The notes beneath the pieces are model-generated. The model made no database searches, was not told the DNA's origin, and worked only from the letters and a program-made list of their open reading frames with translations. From Cycas panzhihuaensis (lineage: Eukaryota; Cycadophyta), in contig CM041465.1 in assembly GCA_023213395.1 (NCBI GenBank), positions 165,361,741 to 165,425,740 of the forward strand: 64,000 nt of DNA, given 5' to 3'. Below are positions 11,582-24,349 of this stretch, piece after piece. The translations under genes were made by a program, and so were the position numbers. Within the stretch, counting starts at the first letter, position 1. Each line of letters opens with the position of its first letter.

Positions 11582-13928
11582 TTTAGTATCAGAACTAATT
11601 TGGGACTATGGAAACTTACCTACATCAATACTATCAACATTATTGATAAGTTAAAGTTTATTTTATATAGTTTTGAATTAATTATTTTGAAATATTTTAG
11701 TCTACATTATTTTTTAAGCCTGCATACCTCTGTTTAGCCGTACGACTCCATGTGGTCTCCATGATCTATAAACTAACTATTTTTTATAGAAATCTTGGTC
11801 ATACTGATCCTAATCATGATTTGGAGTAGGTTGTTAAGTTTTCAGAAGGATTTTTTAATTCTTTTCTTGCCATTTTTCTTTAGTTTTAGGATGAGTTAAC
11901 TTACCTAGACTTCAACAGATAGGTGTGCCTTAATAGGAAGGCGAAACCCTATCACATGATTACTAATTTTATTCCTCTCTAAATCTACTTTATAGTAGAG
12001 AAGATGACAAGTCATTTCATCACTCGATTGAGGAGAAATCTTGATTAAAAGCTGAGTTACTTTATAGGTTTGTGAAAATCCCATCGTCTATCTATATTTT
12101 CTTAATTTTATTTTAAAATTTTATTATTTTTTTCCAAATTTATTTTATGAATCTAGGTGCCTAGCCTTTACACTCATGATAGAGTAATTTTTAGGAGTTT
12201 ATGGTGACTATTTTGATTGATTAGATTGATCAAATAGACCTCTGTTATATTTGCAGATCGTATTTTTATGTTCTACGTAAAATTTTAACTTTTTAAATTA
12301 TATATGTTATATAGTTTTAAAAATTTAATTTGATTTTATAAAATTTGGGTTATAGCCCCCTAGTCGCTAGCCTGTGTTCCTCTTGGCCCCCATACGACCT
12401 CAGTTTAGCTTCAAAAAGGGGTTGGATTTTAAATGATATAAATTACTTTTTATTATTTTGGATTTTAAGGGATCAAGCTCTTTTTATAAACTTTGGAGTT
12501 CACTAGCTAGTGGCTGGTCATATACACCACTCAAGTGACCAGGGGCTCTAGTAAAAGGGGCTTAATCACCCCCCCCTTCACTTTTTAGTTTTTTATCATA
12601 AGAGATAATCTTTATTATTTTGCTTATATCTTTTGATCTAGGAGTCTATTTTTTGAATGGTTAGATTCGTTGGAAAGTTGACTCAACAATCAAAGTATTA
12701 AAGCTTGTTTCATATTAATCTAAAGTTGTTTTGTAGGTGTTTGAGGCTACTATATCAACCCTTCTATTTGATCTAAGATTGAGCTTATTTCATTCTTTTT
12801 GAGTTATTTATCGATTTTATTCAAGTATATTTATGTCTTATTGAGATACTAATATACTTTTAGCCAATTTCACCTTATTTTTTGAGGTTTATATATGATT
12901 TTTGGTAGAATATTATGAAACTTTACCTCTTAAAGAGGAAGGTAATAGTTTGACGTCATTTCACATATAAAGATCTTTCTAACCCTTATTTCATTTTGTT
13001 TTAAGACTTGTATTTTACTTTAATTCATTTTCAGATCATTTATTTTTATTTTAAAGCTTATATTTAACTCATTTTTGCTCATTTAAAGGTCATTTTGCTT
13101 GATTATTAAAGATTATTTTAAAGTTTACTTTAAGCTCTCTATTACACTTCAAAAGCTCACATAGAGTGCATTTTATTGCATTTTTAAAGCTCATTTAAGG
13201 GCTCTTTAATTATCTTTTCATCTCATATCATTTTAGAGCTTATTTGTATTAATTTAAAAGCTTATTTATTTCATTTGAAAGGGTTTATTTTATTTCATTT
13301 TTAAAGTTACTTTCATTTGTTGTTAAAAAGGAACCTTATTTGTTAAATAAGACCATATACAAAATTTATTTTCACATTAATAAAAGATAAAACGTTTGAA
13401 AGAATACCCTTTTTCTAACCTTATAAGGGAAACAATTAGGACCACTAAAGTTACCACCCTGCACATGCCCTTAGCCTGCTTATATTAGATAAGAAATATC
13501 ATTGGTTATTAGGTGTATACAGTTATAGGTTGAGGTGGAGTAAATCTATCTTTTAGAGTGTAAAGACTAGGTTAAACCTAAGAGGGTGAGTGCCTTAGAT
13601 TGAAAAACCATCACTACTAGATTTATTGCTAGGTATAAGTCTAGTGCAGGTGGATCAACAAGTCAAGGGGATCTTGTACCTTCTTAACAGCCTACGTACT
13701 AAAGCATATATAGCCTAACACTCATGTACTGATATATTGGGTCCCTAATTTTCCACTTGTAGGTAGTCCTCACTAGAGAGAATAGTAACCAAAGGCTTCT
13801 GTGGAGACCTATAAACTTAGAGCCTAATAACCTTTTAAGTAATATGGCATATTATTTTAAAACTATACTTTAAAAAATATTTGAATAAGACTTTATTTTG
13901 AAACACAATAGCTATAAGTATTGGTAAC
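11582..13928. other. T3 long untranslated leader
   Basis: This is 2.3 kb of non-coding sequence between PBS and gag. It holds a G/C-rich 'tagccccctagtcgctagcc' block near 12352, a copy of the shared leader module at 12607-12694, and a run of loose repeats built on attttaaagctcattta between about 12960 and 13330. No open frame is convincing. Long leaders in Copia elements usually carry the packaging and dimerisation signals; that role is inferred here. Confidence 0.55.
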
Positions 13929-14599
13929 ATGATTATTCCCAAGTTTGATGGATTAAACTTCTTGAATTGGAGTAGGAGGATGAGACCCATCCTCATTGCT
14001 AAAGATATGTGGGACATTGTGAAGATAGAGTACATAGAACTTGGTCAAAATAGCATTAAAAAATAGAAAAACAAGTATTTAAAAAATGTATAAAGAAGGA
14101 CAATGAAGCTTTAGCCTTAATTTTTTTGTGCCTTAGAAGACCATATCTTTCCAAAGGTTAATGAGGCATCAAAGTCTAAAGAGGTATATAATATATTATA
14201 GCTTATCTACGAAGGTGTAACATCATCTAAACTCCAAACATTAAGGAGCAAATTTAAAAACTTGAGGATGTTGCCTAATGAGTCCATTAATAAATTTATA
14301 ACAAAAGTCCAAGACCTTGTGAATCAAATTAGATATCTTGGTGAGACCCTTATTGAATAAAGGGTTGTTGAAAGGATACTTAGGTGTGTTGGTGAAGTTA
14401 AAAGTTTTGAGATGGTAGCAACAAGTATAGAAGTCTCTAAGGATTGAAGTATATTAAAGATTGAATAATTAAGTGTCATATTAATGGTTGTTGAAGAAAA
14501 AAAAAGCATAAATAAATCCTTAGAATATGCCTTTGCAACTAAGGCAAGAATCAAGTCTAATACCTAAGCCAAAAGTTCAAGATCAAGGAACCAATCCCC
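13929..14599 (+). pseudogene. T3 gag, N-terminal part
   Basis: From the ATG at 13929 the frame reads a Copia Gag: K-F-D-G-L-N-F-L-N-W (sequence around the first tryptophan), then a D-M-W-D-I-V block, an A-S-K-S-K-E-V-Y-N segment and a V-Q-D-L-V-N-Q-I segment typical of the UBN2-type Gag core. Stops occur after about 45 codons and several times later. Gag would form the virus-like particle and bind the RNA. The gene is cut at 14599 by T4 and resumes at 22360. Confidence 0.75.
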
Positions 14600-15155
14600 T
14601 ACTAAACCTTATGTTTACATGTTAAGTATGTACTTTATTCACTTTATTCTTTTATTCATTATTTTATACTTTATGGGGTGACTTATCACTTAAGTGATAA
14701 AGTGTATACCCACATTCCTCTTAGTGACATAACATTGTAACTAAAAGGGTCAAATAGACCCTCATGTATCTTTGCTCACTTGAGAGCCTAAAAGGACACA
14801 TGTCCTTCATGTATGACATGTAAGACATGCATTGCATATAGCTTGGATGTTTGCCACTTATCAAACATCCAACGTTGTTAGGTAACCTCAGTTTCTCTAT
14901 ATATTGAGACCTCTCCTCATGTCTCACATGTAGAGTTGGAGTGCAATGTTATGCTATTAGTTTGCAAATCAAGTAGTATTCTTTGGAGTAGGACTAATTC
15001 CTTCTTCTCATACTTTGGTATCATCTTGCTCCTTTGATCTTGGTCTTGCTTATCTTTTAGTTTTTCTCTTATGATTTCTAGAACTAGAGTGAACTATCTT
15101 CATGATCTTGGATTTTATTGGTCTTAGGCATTCTTATCCTTTGGCCTTCTTAACA
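14600..15155 (+). repeat. T4 5' LTR (556 bp)
   Basis: It is paired with 21800-22354. It contains a perfect 18-bp palindrome, TTATCACTTAAGTGATAA, at 14683-14700, also perfect in the other LTR at 21883-21900. A TATA-like 'tctatatattgag' lies at about 14895-14907 and could be the promoter of the element. The PBS starts at 15157. Confidence 0.88.
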
Positions 15156-17640
15156 TTTGGTATTAGAGTTAGAGAAGACTAATTTTCTCTGTTTTGATTT
15201 CTTCATTGAGAGAGACTTGAAGTAGGTTTTACAAACCCTTGGTGATGGCCTTCACTCTCTTAAGGTGATCCAAGGTTTGTTTAAGCTCACCACTGTAGAT
15301 CAAAGACATTTCTAGAGCAATTTTAATGACTGGAGCTCATCATACTCAGTTCTATTTTTTTTTCTTAAGATCTTCTTTAAGGGTTTTGAGCCAATCTACT
15401 TAAGTTTTCTTGTGATTTTCACTAAAGATTGATTTTTGCATTTGGTTATTCATCCAAATTAGAGTGCTGGAGTATTATGATGGTGTTTAAATTTCACTAA
15501 CTGAGATTATTTTCAGTTTTAGACTTCTTGCAGGCTATGGATAAATTCTAGGCCATTTTTAGCCCTCAAACCCTACTAAAAGGCTCAAAATCTTTGCTGC
15601 TAATTTTATTAGCTTGTTCTAGACTATAAATTAGTCTAATAATTATTGTCTATGGCATGTAATTAAGCTTCACCAAAAAATCCTCAGTGTTGGGTAGATT
15701 CATCACTATTTTTAATTATTTTTACCTAAAAAATTATTATTTTTCACTCTTTTTTCTCATAGCAAGATGGTTGTCCATATTCTGACCCTACATAAAGCTA
15801 TAACAAACTTAAGAGAAGAGATACGGTGAATATTTAGTGGGTTTAAATCCCTACAATAGCTGTACAAACATGTTTTTCTCGTCAAGGCTGTATGACCAAC
15901 TAAAGTATCAAACGCTTAGAACTTTATGCTTAATGCATGGAGTTTTATGAAACTTTAGAGAGAGATGAATACTACTTGGGCACCCCTCCACCTAAATTTT
16001 CAGCTCAAATTGAGCTGTCTCTAAGGAGTTCTCTTCATATGAGTGTCCACGGGAGCTGCCCGAGCCGCAGAGTCACATTGTCAATCAAAAAATTGATTTC
16101 TTTAAAGTATTTCAAAGAGCATACTTTATAAAATGAACTTTATATTATGTATTTAGGAATATTCTTTAAAATATTTAATTTTGGATAAAGTTCATTAACC
16201 TAATTCACTTTTAAATCACTTAAAATCACTTTTTGGAGTGATTTAAGGCAATTTTTTAGTGTTTTTTTCAGTTTCTAATCATAGTGACTCCATATTAAGT
16301 CAAAAAGACTCAATCAAGGTTCCTTTGGTGATCTACCTCATTAAAAAGTAATATATTTTCCTTTTTAAAGCCTTTTTAGTCATTTAAGGCTTTTTGACTT
16401 AATTCTTCTAAGGAAAAAATCAATTTTTATTTTTATTTTTTGGAGTTTAAAATCTTTATTGTACTTAGTGATTTCATCAAATTACTAATGCTAAATCAAT
16501 TACTCATCTTTGGAGATTAAAATTACTTTGTTAAAGTCTTTAATCAAGGCTCCCTACATGGTGTTCTTATTGATCAAAGTTGTAAAAAAAGTTAAATTTT
16601 AGCCTTTATTTTTTGGCATTTTTGCCTTATTTAAACACTTATTTCATGTTTACAAGTGTTAAAAGGCATTGAAAGAAGTGATTTTTAAGTGTTGTGACCT
16701 TGTTAAAGTGGTCCTCATCACTATTTCAACACTTTTCTTAAGGCACCTTGCATGGTGACCTACTTCCCTTAGTCTCAAAAAGGGCTCAAGGAGACTTGTT
16801 ACTTAATAAAAATCACTCACTTTTGTTGATCGTTGGGACTATTTTAAAATCCTAACACTTGGTGTTTGACATCTTCAGTTTGTAAGTGATCTTCCTCTCT
16901 TTTATTCAAGCATTTAAAAGAACCCACTTGTATTTTTAACACACAGGTTTTGTTCATTTTTCATTGAAGTACTTAGCATCTTCTTCAAAGCGCTTACATT
17001 TTTTCACATTGTACTCAAGCACTTTCTCTTACTTGGATTTGATAGCACTGCTTCACACTATAAAGTACTCTTGTAAAAACACTCAAAGTGTTCATTGTGA
17101 TATACTTGGTTGCTTTTCTTTGAAGCTATTTTTTTGTAAACATTAATCAAATATCTACATCATTTAAGTAAAATCTGCTCTAAGTCCACTTTAATATTCT
17201 AAAAGTGAACTTTCAAACCAAGTAGGGAAGGCCTAAAAAAGGTTCAAACCTTGCCTTTGAAATAACCTTAAGCTTAATGCATTCCCTAGGGGACTAATTG
17301 ACCGTATGGTCAATGCATGACAATTAAGGTTACTTGAGGTAAAGGAGGTTCGAAAAGTGTGTTATTAGGGCTATGAATCCTAGGGAAAGCATGGTATGTC
17401 CATGTAGATCAACTCTATCTACCTTGTCCTAGATTTAGCTTAATCAACTATTGGATCTCTTTTATAGATCAAGGTTAAACCAACTCTATTACCTAGTCTT
17501 TCACCCCTTATCACTCCATTCAATTGTTGGATCTTCTAGTAAGATCGAGATTGTTGGTTTACTTAGAAGGTGGAACTTAAGCAACAAAAGCATTGAGTTT
17601 CCAAGTCATTTTCTAACTTTAAGCTCTTTTTAACTTAAAC
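15156..17640. other. T4 untranslated leader
   Basis: This is 2.5 kb between the PBS and gag. Frames such as 15937-16131 and 16964-17146 stay open for about 60 codons but show no family motif. Direct-repeat-like phrases (ttaaagxctttttagxcatttaaggc and similar) recur around 16200-16800. No gene is supported. Confidence 0.5.
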
Positions 17641-18640
17641 ATGCCTTCTTTAAACATGCTTAATGCATGCACAATTAAGCTGATAGGTCAAGAGAATTAT
17701 CAAGATTGGAAGAGGTAAACATAAAACCTCTTAAAGATGAATGAACTTTAGGGCTATATTTCTGGAAGAATTCCTTTACCTAAACCTATGGAGATTGATG
17801 GTGTTGTTGTTGATCCTAATATTGATTATGTTGCCACTTAGGAAGCTAAGGATGAAATAACCTTGGCATTTTTACATATGGTTATTGATGTGAATGTTGA
17901 TCAAAATATTTCAAATGCTGAAACATCTAAGAAAGCTTGGGACATTTTATTCTCTTTTTATGAAAGGTGAGATGAAGCTTGCATATTGTTGGTGAAAGTT
18001 AAAGTTTATTCTATAAATTATATAAAGCCTATATCGATATTTCTTGCTTCTATTAAAGAAATTTATAATGAATTGAATACTTTAGGCAAACCTGCTTCTA
18101 GGGATGAGCTTGTAACCACCATCATTTGAGCTTTGCCTAAAGATTTCAATGGCTTTATCTCATCTGTCACATAAGATGGCTCTCTTTCTGGCATGTTCTT
18201 TAATCAACTAGAGAGTTTATTACTTCAAGAGGATCAAATTTATGCCAAATAAAATGATGATGGTGAATCTACTTTAGGAGATTTCATGGCCAAGTTGAAG
18301 GCTAACCAAACTTCCAAACCTTCACTTATAAAATAGTTTGAGAATATGAACATTAGCACCTCAAAAGCCAATGTCATTTGTTATTATTGTGGCAAGGTTG
18401 GCCATATAGCTCCTAATTATCGAAAGAAGAAAGCTAACCTTCAGCATACACATCAATAGTAGCCACATCAAAGGCAACAATAGCCTTGTCAGTAGTTCTA
18501 GTAGTAACAATGATTTTAGCAATAACAACATCACTATCCCCCTCAACTAAATCAAGGCATATATTAAGGAAGTCAAATAAGAAGGGGGGGGGGGGTTTCA
18601 AAGGTGGCAATCAATGCCATACAAATCAGTTTGTAGAAGA
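17641..18640 (+). pseudogene. T4 gag with degraded zinc knuckle
   Basis: The frame from the ATG at 17641 gives a Copia Gag with N-Y-Q-D-W-K near the start, then a T-L-A-F-L-H-M-V-I segment, a K-K-A-W-D-I-L segment and an E-L-N-T-L-G segment. A zinc knuckle at 18379-18423 reads CYYCGKVGHIAPNY, where the last Cys of the C-x2-C-x4-H-x4-C pattern has become Tyr. Stops interrupt the frame several times. The part after the knuckle is Gln/His-rich and shifted. Gag would package the RNA; this copy cannot. Confidence 0.8.
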
Positions 18641-18659
18641 GGATAAGCTACTTTATGCT

Positions 18660-20010
18660 TATCATATTTCAGATGTTGATTAAACTTAGATCATTAACTT
18701 AAGGACATCATATCATATGACTAGAAGTGAAGAACTTTTTTATGACATCAAACAAGGAATTAGTACAAATTTCTGGTATAGGAAACATTGCCTCATTTTA
18801 TTATTCTTCAAATCCTTCTTCAACATTTCCCAATGGTGATGCCTACTACATTCTTTCCATGGAGAAGAGTTTGCTATTTATTAGCTAATTAGATAAGCAA
18901 TAGATGAGCATTTTATTTAAAAATGGGAAATGTATCATCAGTGATAAGCATGATCAAGTTATAGCCATTGGTTATGAAGACCAAGGCCTTTATAAGTTGG
19001 ATGCAAATAACATAACTCTTGATTCTACTTACTCTGTCGCACCATCATCAATAAAGATACAACTTTGACATCATCGTTTAGGCCACTTGATTTTAGACAA
19101 TATCAAGTTGATGGTAAAGAAGAACATGGTACATGGACTTCTAAAGCTATATGATTCAAAATGCCTTTGTGAAGCTTGTATAATGGGGACATAACATAGA
19201 TTACCTTTTCATAAAGGCAAATCATGGCATGCATCATATCCGTTATAGCTGATACATTTTGATTTGTGTGGACCTATGTCCACAACATATTTTGGAGGAG
19301 CATTGTATTATATCTCTTTCATAGATGATTTCTCTTATAAAATTTTGGGTTACTTCCTCAAAAAGAAGTCTGAAGTATTCTAAAAGTTCAAGGAATTCAA
19401 GCTTGAAGTAAAGAATGAATTTGGCTATACAATCAAAATTCTAAGATCAGATAATGGAGGTGAATTCACTTCAAAATAATTCACCCAATTCTGTAAGGAT
19501 AATGGCATTTGGAGACAGCTTACTATTCCTCATACTCCTCAACAGAAAGGAGTCTCTAAATGTATGAATATAACTTTGGCAAATAAAGCTAAAGTTATGA
19601 TGCATACAAAAGGACTCATATGAGCATATTGGGCAAAAGCATTCCACATAGCTGCTTATATGGAAAATCAGAGTCCTACTTCATCAGTCATTGACATCAC
19701 ACCAGAAGAAGCTTAGTCTGGTAAAAAGCCTACCATTAGTCACTTAAGAATATTTTGGTGCACTACATATGTGCACATCCCCAATCAACAAAGATCTAAG
19801 TTAGACAAACATATTCTAAAATATATCCTTGTAGGCTATGCCACTTATAGTAAAACTTACAAGTTATATGATCCTATTGGGAAGAAAATGCATCTCTCAA
19901 GAGATGTAATCTTTGTTGAAGAGGAGCATAAGGAGTTGGAATCTGGATCCATCCAACCTCCTCTTGTTAAAGGTAAAAATATTATTGAGTTTTTCCTTCC
20001 CTCTTAATCT
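18660..20010 (+). pseudogene. T4 protease and integrase region
   Basis: The protease remnant near 18690-18720 keeps the SYHMT block, but the Asp-Ser/Thr-Gly active site is lost (reads N-L-R). Integrase follows. HHRLGHLILDN begins the HHCC zinc finger at about 19068 and CLCEAC completes it at about 19170. The first catalytic Asp is in HFDLCGP near 19260 and the second in RSDNGGEFTS near 19447. The third, normally Glu in NGVAER, is Lys in KGVSKCM near 19546. The end of integrase (19771-20007) stays open for 78 codons, with the K-x-Y-K-L-Y-D-P block and SRDVIF. Integrase would insert the cDNA. Stops and the lost Glu make it inactive. Confidence 0.8.
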
Positions 20011-20289
20011 TCCACATCATGTACATCATTTGCACTAGATGGACCATTTACATCATCAGACACTACTCCACTTGATCCTAGCACATCTTCTTTTGATCCA
20101 TCACTCAGACTGGAAGACATTGAGGTTCAAGTCACATCAATTAAAAAATTACCAAAATGGTTTACACAAACTGTTTAAGATGGCCAGATTATTAAAGGGA
20201 AACATCCATCAAAATATAGGCAATAAACCAATTATGCACTTATAACTGATGTACTTTGTGTTGATAAGCCCTCCACCTTTGAGGAGGCA

Positions 20290-21785
20290 TCTCAAAATGA
20301 AAATTAGAAAGTTGCTATGGATAAAGAAATCTATTCTATTAAAAAGAATAGAACATGGGATTTGGTAGAATTTCCTAAGTATAATAGGAAATCAATTTTA
20401 AATAGGTATACAAGACCAAATTATGGTACACTCAAGCACCAAAAGGGCGGACTTATTGCAAAGGGTTTTAAACAAAAAGAAGGAATTGACTATGAGGAGA
20501 CTTTTGTACCTATTGCCAATATGAACACCATTAGACTCATCTTGGCCTTAGCTGTTTAATATAAATGGTCAACATATCAGATGGATGTGAATAGTGCTTT
20601 TCTCAATGATTATCTTCAGGAGGAGGTATATTTAGAACAACCTCCTGTTTACAAAGTACAAGGCAATGAGCACTTAGTTTGTTGGCTGAAAAAGGCTTTG
20701 TATGGCTTAAAACAAGCTCCTTGTATATGGTACTCTAAAATTGATAATTATTTTTTAGACATGACTTTCATCGATCCACATCAGACCCTAACTTATACAT
20801 TAAAGTTGAGAAAGACCATGCTATCTTTATTGTATTGTATATTAATGACTTAGTGATCACTGGTAATGACACTAAAATGATATAGATTCTCTAGGATAAT
20901 TTAAAGAGAACTTTCGAGATGATAGATTTTGACTTCTACATCATTTTCTAGGCTTTAAGGTATGGCAACAACCTAGCTCTATCTTCATATTCCAAGTAAA
21001 ATATTCTTGGGATATTTTGTAGCAATTCAGGATGCATGACTGTAAACCAACATCAATGCTTATGGAGAATGGAATAAAGCTTACTCTTAATTAGGAAGTT
21101 AAACCCACGGATCCCACTCTTTACTAGTAGTTGATTATTAGTCTCATTTATCTCACCAACACTCGACTAGATATTTCATTTGTAGTTAGGATTTATTCTA
21201 GATACATGTCTCAACCAAATCAGAAACATTGGAATGCAATAAAACACATACTCAAATACATCAAAGGAATATTATAACATGGCCTTAAGTATACACATAA
21301 TGAAGACTTCATCTTAGAAGGGTTCTTAGATTCTCATTGAGCAAGTTTTCAGGATATTTAGAGATCCACCTTGGATTACTACTTTACACTTGGTTCAAGA
21401 GTTATTTTATGGAGTTGTAAGAAGCAACCCAATGTTACCTTGTCCTCTATTAAAGTAGAGTATAAAGCTACTGTCAGCATAGCTTGTGAGGCTATCTGGC
21501 TATGATGGATTCTTGGGGAGCTTGGACTTGAGTAAAATCACCCCACTAGGACATATTATGATAATCAGAGTGTACTCAAGTTGGCCAAGAATTCAATCTT
21601 TCATGCATAGGCCTAACACATCAAGGTTCATCATAACTTCATCAGAGAACATATGTAGAATGGTGAGATCAACCTCCAGTACAGACCTATAGAGGAGCAG
21701 ATAGTAGATATCTTTACCAAGCCTCTTGGTAGAGAATAATTTATAAAATTCAGAGATGGTCTTAGGATCTGTCTTAATACTGTAA
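20290..21785 (+). pseudogene. T4 reverse transcriptase and RNase H
   Basis: The RT starts with a V-A-M-D-K-E-I segment and KNRTWDLVEFP at about 20310-20370. It continues with [41 protein letters not shown] and [11 protein letters not shown] (20580-20720). The YVDD box near 20840 is degraded to Y-x-N-D. RNase H follows from about 21290 (D-S-H, SCKKQPNVTLSS, YDNQS, HIKVHHNFIRE), with a TKPLGRE block near 21720. Two open pieces, 20317-20559 and 20581-20853, are separated by a stop. The element's purine tract comes directly after. Confidence 0.82.
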
Positions 21786-21799
21786 ATAGTAAGGGGGGG

Positions 21800-22354
21800 T
21801 GTTAAACCTTATGTTTACGTGTTAAGTATGAACTTTATTCACTTTATTTTTTCATTCATTATTTTTTACTTTATGGGATGATTTATCACTTAAGTGATAA
21901 AGTGCATACCCACATTCTTCCTAGTGACAAAACATTGTAACAAAAGGGTTAAATGGACCCTCATGCATCTTTGCTTACTTGAGAGCCTAAAAGGATTAAT
22001 TTCCTTCATGCATGACATGCAAGACATGCATTGCATGTAACTTGGATATTTTCCACTTGTCAAACATCCAACACTATTAGGTAACCTCAGTTTCTCTATA
22101 TATTGAGACCTCTCCTCATGTCTCATATGTAGAGTTAGAGTGTAATATTATACTATCAATTTGCTAATTAACTGGTATTCTTTAGAGTAGGACTAGTTCC
22201 TTCTCCTCATACTTTGGTATCATCTTGTTCCTTTGATCTTGGTCTTGCTTATCTTTTATTTTTACTCTTATTCTTTTTAGAACTAGAGTGAACTATCTTC
22301 ATGATCTTGGATTTTATTGGTCTTAGGCATTCTTATCCTTTGGCCTTCTCAACA
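21800..22354 (+). repeat. T4 3' LTR (555 bp)
   Basis: It begins TGTTAAACC after a run of seven G and ends CTCAACA, followed by the target duplication TCCCC. It keeps the 18-bp palindrome at 21883-21900. The substitutions relative to the 5' copy are mostly transitions. Confidence 0.9.
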
Positions 22355-22359
22355 TCCCC

Positions 22360-22860
22360 AAGGGGGAGAGATAGGAATCCTAGATAAGAGATACACCAAG
22401 ATCATCAACCAAGATACTTATCTCTCTATCAAAGGAATCAAGGAGCTAATCAATGATATCCAAGTTAGCAAAGATATTAAAGTCAAGAAAAGCATCAAGA
22501 AGCAAGCCAATATTATCAAAATTATGAAGGTCATAACAAATTTCAAAGGCCTAATTTCAATTATCCAAGTAATAGACAAAGAGATAATCAAGGCCCATAC
22601 TTGGAAAGGGGAAGGATACCCTCCATTGATAGAGGAAATCCTAGTAGTATGAGTCTTAGTCAAAGAGGAAGGAATCTAATCCATTATATATTTTACCATA
22701 AAGTTGGCCATACTAAAGACAGATGCTTTTCTAAGAATGACCCTCCTATAAGGGGTATTGCTAATGTAGTTATTGAAAATAGAGAGAAATATCACTATAT
22801 AGTTATTTGTTACCTAGGAAAAAGAAGAATATTGCTGATATATAGACTCTAGTTGCTTTA
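22360..22860 (+). pseudogene. T3 gag, C-terminal part with zinc-knuckle remnant
   Basis: The T3 gag resumes right after the T4 duplication. It is basic and Asn/Gln-rich, and ends in a zinc-knuckle remnant near 22684-22730 that reads YHKVGHTKDRC: the His and last Cys remain, the first two Cys are lost. Frames shift at least once. The open pieces 22317-22652 and 22601-22852 overlap this region in two frames. Confidence 0.65.
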
Positions 22861-24170
22861 TATATATGACCTATAAAGAAGAAATATTTTGAACTATTGA
22901 TAGGACTAGGAAGGGCACAATCATGTTTGGTGATGATACATCACATGAATCTAGTGGAAGGGGCAAAGTTATCATCACAACAGATTCAAGTGAAAATAGA
23001 TATCTTAACGACATTCTCCACATTCTAACTCTAAAGAAAAATCTTATATTTATAGGACATATGATGGAATAGGACTATATGATTATATTTGATAATAGTG
23101 AATGCATTATTAAGGATAAAAGGAAGAATATAGCTATTGTTGTAAAAGGAAAAATGACTAAAGATAGACTTTTCAAGTTAGTTATAACTCCTTTAGATAA
23201 CTATACATTATAGACAATAATTAAATTAGATAGCAACATGTGGCATAAATGATTTGGCCACTTAAACTATGGAAACCTAGCTCTTATGAAGAGAATGAAT
23301 ATAGTTAAAGGATTACCATAAATTAAAGCTAACAAGGATATTTGTGAGGGTTGCCTCCTAGGCAAGCAACATAGAGATAGTTTTCTTGATGGAAGCTATA
23401 GAGCAAAGGGGCCACTTCATTTAATCTACACAGATCTTTGTAGTCCAATAAACATCCTATCATTAGCTAATACAAAGTATTTCCTCATCTTTATTGATGA
23501 TTATACAAGAAAGACATAAGTTTATTTCTTGAAATTTAAATTAGATGTATTTTAATGCTTTATAGACTTTAAAACCTTTGTGAAGAAGCAAAGTGGATAC
23601 AAGATACTTTTCCCAAGATCAAATAATAGGGGAGAGTTCATTTCTAATGAATCTAATACCTATTATACATATCATAGAATTAGAAAGCAATAAAAAAACC
23701 CCTATACTCTATAATAAAATGGGTTTGCTGAATATAAAAATTACACCATAGTTGAGATGGCTAGGTAAATTCTCAAAGATAAGAAATTAGGAGATGAATT
23801 TTGGGTAGAAGCTATCCATACTGCAATTTACCTCCTAAATAGGTGTACCACTAAAGCCCTTATGCAGATGACACTAGAAGAAGCATTGACTGGTTATAAA
23901 CCTAGCATTCGTCACTTGAGAATTTTTAGATGCCTAACCTATGCCTACATTTTAGAATAAAAGAGGACTAATCTTGATGATAAGAGTACTAAGTGCATAT
24001 TTATTGGGTATAGTGATGTGTCCAAGTCATATAAGGTGTATGATCCCAAAAGAAGAAAGGTTATTATTAACAAAGTTGTTGTGTTCAAAGAGGATGACTA
24101 CTATTAATCAGATTATGTCTAAGATAAAGGCAAGAACATTATAATTTTCTGTGATTTATCTCCTAGGTCC
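22800..24170 (+). pseudogene. T3 protease and integrase
   Basis: The protease remnant near 22837-22870 reads YIDSSC (D-S-S instead of D-S-G), followed by MTYKEEIF, the flap-side sequence of Copia proteases. The integrase HHCC zinc finger lies at about 23235-23370 (WHK-FGHLNYGNLALM then CEGCLLGKQHR). The catalytic core has YTDLCSP near 23428, RSNNRGEF near 23617 (Asp to Asn) and a degraded FAEYKNYT near 23725. The C-terminal part includes FIGYSDVSKSYKVYDPKRRK near 24000-24060. More than ten stops interrupt it. Confidence 0.8.
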
Positions 24171-24349
24171 ATATATATACTATCTAAATAGGATTCAAGG
24201 TAAAATATTGGTGTATCAAGGCCGAGTGATGAGGGAACCTCTATACAACCTCAAAGGTTTCCTAAATAGGTTCAAAAAAGTCATAACTTGGATAACATAT
24301 TGGACAATAACTTTGATAGGACATCCACCCATTTAAATTAGGTCAACTT

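Larger units (their letters stand above)
14600..22354 (+). mobile_element. T4: complete but decayed Copia element inside T3 gag
   Basis: The LTRs lie at 14600-15155 (556 bp) and 21800-22354 (555 bp). The 5' copy starts TACTAAACC and the 3' copy TGTTAAACC; both end in AACA. The target duplication TCCCC is exact (14595-14599 and 22355-22359). The PBS TTGGTATTAGAGTT follows the 5' LTR, and a purine tract ending in seven G precedes the 3' LTR. Internal parts are a 2.5-kb leader, then gag, protease, integrase, reverse transcriptase and RNase H. By eye the LTRs differ at roughly one base in ten, so the insertion is old. Confidence 0.92.
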
